A stretch of DNA of 64,000 nucleotides from Cryptomeria japonica (Eukaryota; Streptophyta; Pinopsida; Cupressales; Cupressaceae). Both the position numbers and the translations under genes were made by a program. The stretch spans positions 628,659,240 through 628,723,239 of the forward strand of contig NC_081415.1 of the NCBI RefSeq assembly GCF_030272615.1, read 5' to 3'. Under the pieces are notes generated by a model. That model had not been told where the DNA came from, ran no database searches, and saw nothing but the letters and a program-made list of their open reading frames with translations. Numbering within the stretch: the stretch's first letter is position 1; each line of letters opens with the position of its first letter. Shown here piece by piece: positions 33,683 to 45,735 of this stretch.

Positions 33683-34711
33683 TGTTGAATATCTAGGCAA
33701 CTAAGAGGGGGGGTAAATCTATTGATAACTTAAATCATTTTCTTAAAACCTTTTACTTATTTATAACAACCAACAAATTTAATAAGTGCAGATATAACAT
33801 GAAAGCTCATACATAACACGGATCACATAATGAACATAAGATATGATGTGGAAAATCCAAGAAGGGAAAAACAATGGAGAATGTTAGTTCTCAATATAAA
33901 ACACCAGTTAAGGTGATATTGGTTAAGGCTATTTTTACAAAGGATGGCTCACTGCCAAAATGCTCACTATAGGTGGGCTCACTACTAAAGAAAGAAAAAA
34001 AGAAAAGAAGAATGCACCACTATAACACAATCTACAAAACCAAACTACTTCTAGTGCCTCAACACCAATCACACACTTCACACATCAAGATCAAAAAATA
34101 AAATCCTTCCTTCTCAATTTTGGATATCTTTAATAACAATGCAACATATTTTTCATGCTTACACAATAAGATCATCCTCATATAAATACTATCTCCTGGG
34201 AAGCATAATCTTCCAAGTTGGCCAAGACAGGGATCTAAAATAGGTCAACACTAAACTTTCAATGGTGGGAAGGAATGAGAAGTAGACCATACCACAACAC
34301 ACATCAACAATCAGATCAAATATGTTACATCCATTACAAATTTTGGACCCAAATCATGACTCACATGTTACACAAATGTTGCTACACATCCTTGAATTCC
34401 AGACTTAATTCGGACCCAAAAACCATTTCCCAATGAAACAAAAATGGAAATGGGACCAAGATATACATGAATAAAACTGATCAACACCATCTAAATCAAC
34501 TAACCAAGATATACATGAATACAACTAATCAACACCATGAATATCCAGATCACCATCTAAATCAACTAACCCATCCTGAAACACAACTTCTAGAGAACCA
34601 AAGGTTTTGAGAAAACATCTTCTAGATCACCAACATTAAGGACATCAATGACAACCATTATGTTGACATTAATGACAACCAATCATAATCATCAACATCA
34701 CATTTGCAAGA
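33683..34711 (-). repeat. 3' LTR of element X
   Basis: 1029 bp. The left edge is TGTTGAATATC and the right edge is GCAAGA (expected CA decayed). The G-run with partly paired flanks (33697-33727) is the hairpin place. Polypurine tract GACAAAGGGGAAGAT follows at 34712-34726 on the - strand. Confidence 0.75.
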
Positions 34712-34989
34712 ATCTTCCCCTTTGTCATTGATGGCAACATCCATCAACAACAAACACAAAATTATTTTTAACATCAGATCAGAAACTCTCTAAATCTCTT
34801 TCCCCTAAATCTCTCTCCCCTTTAACAACAATGACAAAGGCAAGTAAATCTCCCTCTATGAAACTCACTCCTTCTCCCCCTAAGAGGAAGCACCCAAGCA
34901 TCAGTCTAGATAATGATATGCAAGAAGTTCACTAGACTAATGTACATCCGAGTGTACATCAGTTCAAACTAGGAAGGGGTAATACCCCC

Positions 34990-35754
34990 AACTTCTGTTA
35001 GAGATACTCAAAGGTATCTTTGCACAATGCCTTCATAAATATATCTACAATCCTCTTTTGTAGGTACATACTCAAGCTTTACTTAATTATCCAACACCTT
35101 TTCCCTCAAGAAGTGATACCAAATCGATATATGCTTTGTTTTGGAATGTTGTACTGGATTCTTAGAAATATTTATTGCACTAGTGTTATCACACATAATT
35201 GAGATGGGTTCATTGAATAGTACACCAATATCCTTCAAATTTTGCTTCATCCACAATATCTAAGTGCAACATGAAGGTGTTGCAATGTATTTTGCTTCAT
35301 CTATATATAAGGACACAAAATCCTACTTCTTACTTGACCAAGCAACCAACCGAGAGCCAAGAAAGAATTCTCCACTACTTGTACTTTTCTTGTCATCAAC
35401 ACTTTCAGTCTAATCTGCATCAATATAAAGTTGTTAGAGTAAAATCTAAGTTTCTAGGATACCACACGCCAAATTCTTTAGTTCCTTTTAGATATCTGAA
35501 AATTCTTTTTACTACCACAACATGTGATTCCTTTTGTTCTTGTTGAAATCTAGTTGCCAAACACATTGCATACATAATATCCGGTTTGGTAGTAGTCAAA
35601 TATAACAATCCTCCAATCATTGATATCTATTGACTTACATCTACTTTAGGGGACTTATCATCTTTTGTCAATTTGTATCTGGTGGTCATAGGTATACACA
35701 CTGGTTTGGAGTTTTCCAACTCAAACTTCTTCAATAATTCCTTAATGTACTTAG
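34990..35754 (-). pseudogene. RT end and RNase H of element X
   Basis: From right to left: KYIKELLKKFELENSKP (about 35750), MIGGLLYLTTTKPDIMYAM (about 35615-35560), VKRIFRYLKGTKEFGVWYP (about 35510), the RNase H acidic and Ser parts with stops, then ISIMCDNTSAINISKNP and HSKTKHIDIWYHFLREKV (about 35210-35090). Several stops and at least one frameshift. Related to, but distinct from, the pol of A, B and C. Confidence 0.8.
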
Positions 35755-36112
35755 TGTTGGCATATGATGAACCAACATGTTGATACAATGATAATGTATA
35801 TTGTCATTGATGTCAATAAGTGGAAGTGAACCGGTATGCAGATTGGAAAAAGCTGGTGAACCAATATGAAGAGATGCAGTGAACCGGTGTCGGGGTTTCA
35901 CTAAGTGTGACTACCGGTTGGTAGTTTCAGCTCTAGGGTTTCCGGTTTGGAAATCTAGCTTGTGTGATGCAACCGATGACATCCCGTGATGAGTTAGCTA
36001 AGAGATGAAGATGAGATCAAGATGCCCATCAACTTTGTGTGCATGAAGGATCTCTTTGAGAATCTTGCATGTGAACATCAATTGCATTAAATGTCTACCT
36101 CGGGAATGAACA
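35755..36112 (+). repeat. Solo LTR F, piece 1
   Basis: It shares ATTGTCATTGATGTCAATAAG, GTCGGGGTTTCA and GGATCTCTTTGAG-type phrases with E's LTR. It ends at the insertion of B. Confidence 0.88.
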
Positions 36113-36126
36113 TGTTAGGTCCCAAA

Positions 36127-36157
36127 GACAACTGAGAGGGGGGGTCAATCAGTTGTC
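36127..36157 (-). other. Hairpin near the LTR end of B
   Basis: GACAACTGA and TCAGTTGTC, a perfect 9-bp stem around a loop that reads TTGACCCCCCCTC on the sense strand. The 5' LTR copy (41707-41740) has one mismatch. Confidence 0.75.
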
Positions 36158-36697
36158 CAATAAATTCAACCAAAATTAACTTAACCAAAACTTAATGCTT
36201 AATGCAGATAAACCAAACTTTATGTTGGTAGATAATTTTATTAGTTAATTGCAGTACCGGTAAAGATTAATGCATGAAACAAAAAGACAATAACATCCAC
36301 AATATATAACACAAATATTTGTACATGGAAACCCTATAAGGGGAAAAACCATGGTGGGAAGCCTTACCCACAATCAAATGATACTACTGCAGATAGTATG
36401 TGTGTACAATATGGAGTCTGCACATGTAGAAAGGCCAGCTGCCTAGAGCTCACTACTCAATCACAAAATGGGAGTCACACTGACTACAATTGGATGGTTA
36501 AATTCAATGATAATGTACTACTTAAAATAGCCTCTTCATATACTAGATTCAGTACTGGTTAAGCTCTGATTATCTTCTTCAAAACCTTCCTTCAACCTTC
36601 AAATGATGTCTACGTGTGTAACTCTTCTTATTTTCACATATACCCTATTGCAATCCTTTTTTCAATCGCATATCGATCTCACAAATGAGATCTTACA

Positions 36698-36704
36698 TTT
36701 ATAC
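36698..36704 (-). promoter_or_regulatory. TATA box of the B LTR
   Basis: GGTATAAATGTAAG on the - strand, kept in the other B LTR (42276-42282). Confidence 0.5.
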
Positions 36705-37147
36705 CATAACCTAAGACCAATTGAATAAGTCAGATCAATAAAAGATGTTACAATAAAATAAATTACAAATAAATCAATAAGTGATGCATCATGTCGGCTC
36801 AATGAATTTACAATAATAATAAATCATCTCCATAACGTGTCATGCAGATCTGGAATAAATATTCTTGCCGGTGCATAACATGGACCTAATTGCCAGTAAC
36901 AACAAATATGCAAACCCAAATAGATCAATAACCAAATCACCAAAACCAAGTGATCAAATGTTGTCTTTGACATAACTAGGTAGTCTCCAAGTCATTCCAT
37001 TTGCCCAATATAACCTGTCGGTGAACCGAATACCGGTGACTGTGCATAAGTCACTGACTTGCCGATGAACATAACCAAAGATCTCCAAGTGCTGATAAGT
37101 GTTGACATCAATGACAAAACCATATCGACATATCCAAAATACCAACA

Positions 37148-37171
37148 ATCTCCACCTTTGGAATTGATGGC
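37148..37171 (-). promoter_or_regulatory. Polypurine tract of B
   Basis: TTCCAAAGGTGGAGAT directly precedes the LTR start on the - strand. One T interrupts the purine run found in C. Confidence 0.7.
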
Positions 37172-37491
37172 AACACAAGATGGAAAAACCATCAAAGTGC
37201 CAAAACAGAAATGCCAAAAACCAAAAACCAAAAATCTCCTTAAGAGATTACTAACCAGAAAATAATGTCTCTCCCCTAGGGATAATCTCTCCCAAAAGAT
37301 AATGTGTTTTTCCATAATATCTCTCCCCCTTTGACATCAAATGCCAAAGCAATACAAAAACTAGATTCAAGTACAAAATACCAACTCATTACAACATACC
37401 AACTACTCCCCCTGAGAAGTATCTCTCCTCATCAAAGCTAGAGAAAATATTTCTTTGTCAATTCTGTCGGTTGATGACAAACATCAACTGT

Positions 37492-39000
37492 CTAAGTCTC
37501 TACTGGTGGGGGTAAGACTCCAAGATTCTCTTTGAGATATTCAAAAGTCTCCTTAGACAAAGGCATTGTAAAAATATCTGCAATCTTCTCTTTAGTATTC
37601 ACATAAACCAATTTCACTTCTTTTGCTTCAACAATATCTTTCAGAAAATTGAATTTGATAGAAACATGCTTAGTTTTTGAGTGAAATGCCAGATTCTTAG
37701 ATATATCAATTGCTGCCATATTATCATAGTAAATAATTATAGGTTCCTTGCATTTTACCTTTATTTCTTTCAACATTTGTTTAATCCATAATACTTGTGT
37801 ACAATTAGTTGCTGCTACAACATATTCTGATTCTGTTGTTGATAGTGATGTACAACTCTGTTTCTTGCTCAACCATGAAATTAGTCTGCTACCAAGAAAA
37901 AATGCTCCGTCGGTGGTGCTTTTTCTATCATCTACATCTCCTACCCAATTGGCATCTATGTATGCACATAAATCAAAATTTTCATCTCTAGGATACCATA
38001 AACCAAGATTTGTAGTGCCTTGTAGGTACCGGAAAATCCTTTTTACTGCTGATTCATGATTTTCTTTAGGATTACTCTGAAATCTTGAGACAATACATAC
38101 TGCATTCATAATATCAGGTCTTGTTTGTGTCAAATATAGTAAAACTCCTATCATAGACTTGTATCTAGTCAGATTAACATGTGTTGATTCATCCTTCAAA
38201 GATAGTTTATCAGTTGTAGTCATAGGTGTGCTTACCGGTTTAGAGTTTTCCATGCCAAATTTATTTAGTAATTCCTTCAAGTACTTAGATTGACATAAGA
38301 ATATACCTTTATCAGTTTGTGAAATCTGCAATTCGAAAAAGAATTTTATCTCTCCAATCATAGACATTTCAAATTCTTGCTGCATTTTATTAGAAAAATC
38401 TTTACAAAATCCATCTTCTCCTCCAAAGATTATATCATCAACAAAAACTTCAATAACCAAGATGTCATCATTAGTCACTTTTTAGTCTAGATTGTTGTCA
38501 ACATTACCTTTAGTGTATCCAAGCTTCAAAATATATTTGTCCAATCTAGCATACCAAGCTCTAGGAGCTTGCTTTAGTCCATATAAAGCTTTCCTTAACC
38601 TGCAAACCATATCTTTGTTATCTGTCAAAAAAAATCCATCAGTTTGTTCAATATTAAATTCTTCTTCAAGATCTCCATTCAAATGCACATTTAACATCCA
38701 TTTGATATACTTTATAGTTCTTGTGTGTTGTAAAAGCCAATAAAAGTCTTGCTACCGCAATTCTAGCTACAGGTGAAAAGGTTTCATTGTAATCAATTCC
38801 TTCTTTCTGTGAATATCCCTTACACACTAATCTTTCTTTGTTTCTAATTACCTTTCCATATTTATTAAGTTTGTTTCTGAAAACCCATTTAGTTCCAATT
38901 ACATTTTTGTCTTTAGGCCGAGGAACTAATGACCAAGTGTTATTCCTTTCAATTTGTTCCAATTCATCTTCCATAGCTTTAATCCAATATTTATCTTCAC
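37492..39000 (-). pseudogene. Reverse transcriptase and RNase H of element B
   Basis: RT begins with [20 protein letters not shown] (about 38945) and continues to YQMDVKCAF, where a two-base deletion near 38690 shifts the frame. The next frame has GLKQAPRAWYARLDKY, a TAA near 38482, then FVDDIIFGG (about 38440) and an open run of 328 codons (38478-37492). That run includes the RNase H acidic site YIDANWVGDVDDRKS, SWLSKKQSCTSLSTTESEY and the end phrase TKEKIADIFTMPLSKE. RNase H removes the RNA template. The last 328 codons are the longest intact stretch in B. Confidence 0.9.
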
Positions 39001-40310
39001 ATGCCTCATTAATATTTGTAGGTTCAATTTGAGAAATAAGACATACCTCTTCACTTGCCAATCTTCCTCTAGTCATAACTCCTTGAAATTTATTTCCAAT
39101 TATTTGATCTCCAGAGTGGTTCAATCTTACATACCAAGGTGTTTTTACTTGCTGCTGTTCTTCAATAATTGTTGAATCCTCAGATGATGCCGGTGTAACT
39201 AGATCAACATTTTGTACCGGTGTACTCATAGTAGGTTCATTTGTAATTATCTCTATTGCTAGTTCAGAGTCCATTGACCTTGAATTTTCTCTAAACTGTT
39301 CATTAATCTTCACATTTGCACTCTCAACAATTTTCTGCAATCTCTTGTTAAAACATCTATATGCCTTTCTCTTAGATGAATAACCAAGAAACATTCCTTC
39401 ATCACTTCTAGGATCAAATTTTCCAATATACTCATCTCTTCTAATATAGAATTTACTTCCAAATATTTTGAAATATTTAAGAGTAGGAGTATTACCAAAC
39501 CATAGTTCATGAGGGGTCTTACCGGTTTCAACTTTGATGTGAACTCTATTGAATTTATAGATTGTTGTATTGAATGCATCTCTCCAATATATATGAGGTA
39601 GATTTTCCTCTGATATCATACTTCTGGCTGCATCCAAGATAGTTTTGTTTTTCCTTTCCACAACTCCATTCTACTGGGGTGTCCCGGGTACTGATAACTG
39701 TCTTCCGATCACATTCACTTCACAGAATGTATTAAATTCCTTAGATGTAAATTCACCTCCTTGATCTGATCTCAAACATTTGATTTTCTTGTTAGTTTCA
39801 TTCTCTACCATCACCTTGAATAGTTTGAATTTCCCAAATGCTTTAGATTTCTCCCAAAGAAAATTAACCCAACACATTCTAGAATAGTCATCAATGATTA
39901 ACATAAAATACTTATATCCTTGTATACTTCTAGTTCTTCCTGGACTGCATAAATCAGTATGAATTAAATCAAGAACATTGTTAGATTTATCTGGAATACT
40001 CTTGAAAGTTGCTCTAACTTGCTTTCCAAATTGACATTCCTTATATACTGGATTGTGAGGTTTAACAATCTTAGGTAAATCTCTTACTGCTTTAGTTGTA
40101 CTGATTTTTACAATGCAATCAAAATTTACATGACAAAGTCTCTTATGCCATAACCAACTTTCATCAATATGTGCAATCAAACATGCTTTCTCAATGTTAT
40201 TCAACTAAAAGATATTACCTCTAGTATGATTATCGGTTGCAATTTCTAAACCAGTTCTGTTTAAGATTTTTCATTTACCATTCTTGAATTGTAACTGAAA
40301 TCCTTTCTCA
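39001..40310 (-). pseudogene. Integrase of element B
   Basis: The zinc region LIAHIDESWLWHKRLCHVNF with CKECQFGKQVRA lies at about 40180-40000. The catalytic acids are in LIHTDLCS (about 39965), CLRSDQGGEF (about 39770) and VERKNKTILDAARS (about 39655). A stop at about 39670 falls in the conserved QQNG region. The C-terminal part has LWFGNTPTLKYFKIFGSKFY and a Ser/Thr-rich linker with VKTPWYVRLNHSGDQIIG. A one-base insertion near 40330 separates it from the protease frame. Confidence 0.9.
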
Positions 40311-41635
40311 ACTAATTGACCAACACTCAAAAAGATTATGCTTCAAACCTTCAACATAGTAAACATTATCAGTATTATGCTTACCATCAAAAGATATAGT
40401 TCCTTTTCCTTTGATCATACAAGCTTTATCATATCCAAATCTTACTAGGCCTCCATTGTAATCCTGAAAGGTTAAGAATTTACTCTTATCACCAGTCATG
40501 TGATGTGAACATCCTAAATCAATATTCCATTCATCCTTATCTTCAACTTTAGCTGGTAGGGCCTGCTCTACTGGTTGAACAGTAGGTGTCAGTTGATCTT
40601 CTATTATAGCAACAAAAGCCCATCCATTTTCTGCTGGATCCTCATCAAAATCATCAGTAACTCCTTCATCAGCATAATAACAAGATTTATCTCTATTCTT
40701 CTTAAACTTGTATCTCTGATAATCAAGGTTAGGCTTATATGTTCTTTTAGCTTCTTCTTTTAATCTTGCATGTCTATCAGGACATCTAGAAGCCATATGA
40801 CCAATCTTATTGCAGTTGAAACATTTAAAGGGTGCTTTACCTTCATACTTACTTCCAACTAGACCTTTAGGCATTTTCGTTGCAAATAGTGCTTCAAGCT
40901 CTTCCAGTTCTTCATTCTCCTTCCTAATTTCTTCAAGTTCTCTTGCATAAAAGGATTTCCAATCAGATTTCTCAGATGATGATGATGATGCCTTGAAAGC
41001 TAGATCTCTCTTAGTAGTAGCAATGGGACCAAATTCCTCAAGTTCAAAATATGAAAGTTTTCCAACCAAAGTGTCTCTAGATACTAATGCATTAGGTGTT
41101 GTTCTCAATTCATTTATAGCAGTAACTTTCATTTTATATGTCGGTGGCAAAGCTCTTAAAACTTTAGAAACAACCTCATCTTCACTTAAGGTTCCTCCAC
41201 AACATTGTATACCCAAAATAATTTCATTAATTATTTCCATAAAAGTAGAAATCCTTTCATCTTCTTCCATTTTTAGATTTTCAAACCTGACCCGGAAGCA
41301 TTCAAGTTTTGCAATTTTGACTATGGAATCTCCTTCATTCAATGTTTCCAATTTGTCCCAAATGGCTTTAGCAGTAGATTGTCTGATAATCCCATGACTT
41401 GCTGATCTGACAATGTGCTCAAAAGTGCTTCTCTTGATTTGCAATCATTTTCCTCATCTTTAGCTAGGTTTGGTGGATTAGGTTGACCTTGAGTAAGAGC
41501 ATTATAACCATTCTTTGTAACATCCCATATGTCCTTTCCAATACAACTAAAATGTGTCTCCATCCTGATCTTCCATATGCCATAGTTAGTTCCATCAAGT
41601 TTAGGATTGTCCTTCCTAAAATAGTTAGAAGACAT
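40311..41635 (-). pseudogene. gag: gag and protease of element B
   Basis: The start at 41635 gives PKLDGTNYGIWKIRMETHF. A frameshift near 41400 leads to a 378-codon frame with the UBN2 core, a coiled Glu-rich part (ARELEEIRKENEELEELEAL), a good zinc knuckle CFNCNKIGHMASRC (about 40825-40785) and the protease at WNIDLGCSHHMTGDK (about 40530-40490). The catalytic motif here is D-L-G instead of D-S-G, which should abolish activity. Confidence 0.9.
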
Positions 41636-41670
41636 TGGATCTCCTCAAGCTGTTAAACTTCTGTAAAAAG

Positions 41671-41689
41671 AGGACTAGGCTCTAATACC
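41671..41689 (-). promoter_or_regulatory. Primer-binding site of B
   Basis: GGTATTAGAGCCTAGTCCT on the - strand. It is the initiator-Met complement with one C-to-T change. Confidence 0.8.
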
Positions 41690-41692
41690 AAT

Positions 41693-42711
41693 TGTTAGGT
41701 CCCAGAGACAACTGAGAGGGGGAGGGGTGAGTCAATTGTCAAATAAATTTAACCAAAATTAACTTAACCAAAACTTAATGCTTAATGCCGGTAAACCAAA
41801 CTTTATGTCGGTAGACAGTTTTATCAGTTAATTATAGTACTGGTAAAGATTAATGCATGAAACAGAAAGACAATAACATCCATAATACATAACACAAATA
41901 TTTGTACGTGGAAACCATGTAAGGGAAAAAACCACGGTGGGAATCCTTACTCACAATCAAATGATACTACTACAGATAGTATATGTGTACAATATGGAGT
42001 CTGCACATGCAGAAAGGCCAGCTGCCTAGAGCTCACTACTTAATCATAAAATGGGAGTCACACTGACTATAATTGGATGGTTAAATCCAATGATAATGTA
42101 CTGATTAAAATAGCCTCTTCATATGTTGAATTCAGTACTAGTTAAGCTCTAATTATCTTCCTCAAAACCTTCCTTCAACCTTCAAATGATGTCTGCATGT
42201 GTAGCTCTACTTATTTTTGCATATACTTACAATCCTTTTTTCAATCGCATATCGATCTAACAAATGAGATCTTACATTTATACCATAACCTAAGACCAAT
42301 TATATAGGCCGGCTCACTAAAAGATATTACAATAAAACCAATTAAAAATAAATCAATAAGCTATGCATCATGTCGGCTCAATGCATTTACAATAATAATA
42401 AATCATCTCCATAATGTGTCATCCATGGACCTATTTGCTGATAACAACAAATATGAAAACCCAAATAGATCAATAACCAAATCGCTAAAACCAAGTGATC
42501 AAATGATGTCTTTGACATAACCAGGTAATCTCCAAGTCATTCCATGTGTCGGTGAACAATATAACCTATCGGTGAACTGAATACCAGTGACTGTGCATAA
42601 GTCATTGACTTGCCGGTGAACATAACCAAAGATCTCCAAGTGCTGATAAGTGTTGACAAGTGTTAAAAAGTGTTGACATCAATGATAGAACCATATCAAC
42701 ATATCCAAAAT
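41693..42711 (-). repeat. 5' LTR of element B
   Basis: 1019 bp aligning with 36113-37147 but lacking the terminal ACCAACA. TATA element at 42276-42282. Confidence 0.88.
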
Positions 42712-42787
42712 ATGAATAAAACATTCTTCCTAGCAGTATGAGAAGAAAGCATGATGAGTTACTAATTTCTATATGCGTTGAAGAATG
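42712..42787 (+). repeat. Solo LTR F, piece 2
   Basis: 76 bp between B and C that fills exactly the gap in the alignment of F to E's LTR. It ends with GAATG, the target of C. Confidence 0.8.
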
Positions 42788-43847
42788 TGTTAGGTCCCAG
42801 AGACAACTGAGAGGGGGGGTGAATCAGTTGTCAAATAAATCAAACCAAAAACCAAATAACCAACTTAATGCTTAATACCGGTAAACTAGTTAAGTATGTC
42901 GGTAGACAGTGTTAATAGTAAATTGCTATACCGGTAAGGATTAATGCATGAAACATAAACATAAAGTCATCCACAACACATAACACCAATATTTGTACAT
43001 GGAAACCCTGAAAGGGGAAAAACCACGGTGGGAAACCTTACCCACAATCAGATGATACTACTGTAGATAGTAAGTGTACATAAATGGGGTCTGCACATGC
43101 AGAAAGGCCAACAGCCTAGAGCTCATTACTCAATCACAAAATGGGAGTCACACTGACTATAGTTGGATGGTTAAATCCAATAAGAATGTACTGCACAAAA
43201 TAACATCTTCATATGCTGGATTCAGTATCGGTGTAATGCTGATATGCTTCTACAAAAACCTAGCTTCACCTTCAAATGATGTCTTTGTGTATACCTTTGC
43301 TTAATCTCGCATATACCTTCACTCAATTCTTTTTCGTATTCCACACTTGATCTTCCAAATAAGATCTTACATTTATACCATAACCTAAGACCAATTTTAG
43401 TAGGTCAACTCTACAAGATATTATAATAAAAACACTTTACATACAATATAATATCTGATGCAATAACCGATTAAACATGTCAGCTTAATGCATTCACATC
43501 AATAATAAATCATCTCCATAGCATGCCATGCTGATCTAGAAAAGATAAACCTGCTGGTGTAACCCTAGATAACCCTGGACCTATTTGCCGGTAAAAGAAA
43601 ATATGCAAATATGAATATACCAATGATCAATTCTTCAAAACAAAGTGTCCACATGATTTCTTTGACATTATCAAGTGTCTTCCATATCAGTCCAGGTACC
43701 GGTGAACATTATATCGTGCCGGTGAACCATATACCAGTAACTATACAATAGTTACTTGCTTGTCGGTGAATAAATTGCTGGATCTTCAAAGTGCTTATTT
43801 TCAGTAGGTGTTGACATGAATGACAAAACCATACCAAAATACCAACA
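42788..43847 (-). repeat. 3' LTR of element C
   Basis: TATAAAT element at 43371-43377. Perfect hairpin GACAACTGA/TCAGTTGTC at 42802-42832 with loop TTCACCCCCCCTC on the sense strand. The polypurine tract GCCAAAGGGGGAGAT lies at 43848-43862. Confidence 0.9.
42802..42832 (-). other. Hairpin near the LTR end of C
   Basis: Nine perfect base pairs around the pyrimidine loop, 14 bp from the LTR edge. Confidence 0.75.
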
Positions 43848-44209
43848 ATCTCCCCCTTTGGCATTGATGGCAACACAAGATGGAAAAACCATCAAAGTGC
43901 CAAAATAGAAATGCCAAATACCAAAAACCAACAATCTCCTTTAGACAAAAATCTCTCCCACTAGGAGCAACATGTGTTTATCCAAAGATTTATTTTCAAT
44001 ACCAATCTCTCCTCAAAAGATAATGTGTTTTTCCATAGATATCTCTCCCCCTTTGACATCAAATGCCAAAGTTACAAAAATGAAGTTCAAACAAAATACC
44101 AATCAATTCGATATACCAACTACTCCCCCTGAGAAGTAGCTTCCTCATCAAAGTTCGGAGTAAAAGATTTGTCTTTCTATTTTGCCGGTTGATGACAATC
44201 ATCAACTGT

Positions 44210-45735
44210 CTAAGTCTCTACCGGTGGTGGTATGACTCCAAGCTGATCTCTGAGATATTCAAAAGTCTCCTTAGGCAAAGATTTTGTGAAAATATCTGCA
44301 AGCTGTTCTTTAGTATTCACATAAACCAGTTTTATCTCTTTTTCTTCAACTTTTTCCCTTAGAAAACTTAGTTTGATAGAAACATGTTTTGTTTTAGAAT
44401 GTAATACTGGATTCTTAGATATATCAATTGCTGCAGTGTTATCACAATATATAGTAATGGGTTCCTTACATTTTACCTTTATGTCTTTCAATATTTGCTT
44501 AAGCCATAGTACCTGTGTACAGTTAGTTGCTGCTGCAACATATTCTGATTCTGTTGTTGATAAAGATGTACAACTCTATTTCTTACTCAACCAAGAAACT
44601 AATCTTTTTCCAAGAAAGAATTCTCCTCTAGTGGTGCTTTTTCTATCATCTACATCTCCTGCCCAATTTGCATCTTTGTATGCACATAGGTCAAAATTTT
44701 CATCTCTAGGATACCATAATCCAAGATTTTGTTGTGCCTTGTAAGTACCAAAAAATCCTTTTTACTGCTGATTCATGATTTTCCTTAGGATTACTTTGAA
44801 ATCTAGAAACAATACATACTACATTCATAATATCAGGCCTGGTTTGTGTCAAATACAGTAAACCTCCTATCATAGATTTGTATCTAGTTGGATTAACAGG
44901 TGTAGATTCATCCCTTTGAGATAATTTGTCATTTGTAGTCATAGGTGTGCTTACCAGTTTAGAGTTCTCCATCCCAAATTTCTTTAGTAATTCTTTCAAG
45001 TACTTGGATTGACTCAAAAATATACCTTTATCAGTCTATGAAATTTGCAATCCTAAAAAGAATTTTATTTCTCCAATCATAGACATTTCAAATTCTTGTT
45101 GCATCTTAATAGAAAATTCCTTACATAATCCATCTTCTCCTCCAAAGATTATATCATCAACAAATACTTCAATAATTAAGATGTCATCATTAGTTATTTT
45201 GTAATATAAATTGCTATCTGCATTTCCTTTAGTAAAACCAATCTTTAAAAGATACTTATCCAACCTTGCATACAAAGCTCTTGGGGCTTGTTTTAATCCA
45301 TACAGAGCTTTTCTTAACCTGCAAACCATATCATTATCATCTGTCAAGGAAAATCCATTAGGTTGTTCAATATATACTTCCTTTTCAAGATCTCCATTCA
45401 AAAATGCATATTTAATATCCATTTGATAAACTTTGTAGTCCTTGTGAGCTACAAAAGCCAAGAACAATCTGACTACCTCAATTCTGGCTACCGGTGCAAA
45501 GGTTTTGTTGTAATCAACTCCTTCTTTTTGAGAATATCCCTTACACACTAGTCTTGCTTTATTTCTGACAACCTTACCATCTTCGTTAAGTTTGTTTCTA
45601 AATACCCATTTGGTTCCAATTACATTTTTATCTTTAGGCCGAGGAACTAATGTCCAAGTATTATTTTTTTCAATTTGTCCTAATTCTTCTTCCATAGCTT
45701 TAATCCAAAATTTATCTTCACATGCCTCATTGATA
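44210..45735 (-). pseudogene. Reverse transcriptase and RNase H of element C
   Basis: RT runs from [20 protein letters not shown] (about 45670) through YQMDIKYAFLNGDLEKEVYI, GLKQAPRALYARLDKYLLKI and FVDDIIFGG (about 45165-45139). A TAG at 45036-45038 stands where relatives have Gln. A one-base insertion near 44728 shifts the frame in the phrase YLQGTT. Another TAG near 44578 precedes RNase H with YCDNTAAIDISKNPVLHSKT and KEQLADIFTKSLPKE (to 44210). Confidence 0.92.

Larger units (their letters stand above)
36113..37147 (-). repeat. 3' LTR of element B
   Basis: 1035 bp, TGTTGGTATTTTGG to GGGACCTAACA on the - strand. It contains a TATAAAT element (36698-36704) and the hairpin at 36127-36157. 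Confidence 0.9.
36113..42711 (-). mobile_element. Element B: Ty1/copia, full-length, decayed
   Basis: 3' LTR 36113-37147, 5' LTR 41693-42711, with polypurine tract, gag-pol and primer site between them. B is the same LTR family as C. The right end lacks its last seven LTR bases and most of the TSD: the LTR stops at CCAAAAT and F resumes at ATGAATAAAAC. An 11-bp deletion explains this. Confidence 0.88.

Noticed and set aside
37748-38059. 103-codon + strand frame, with look-alikes at 44373-44744 and 14076-14324
   Set aside because: They are antisense to the conserved RNase H region of B, C and A. Conservation comes from the coding strand.
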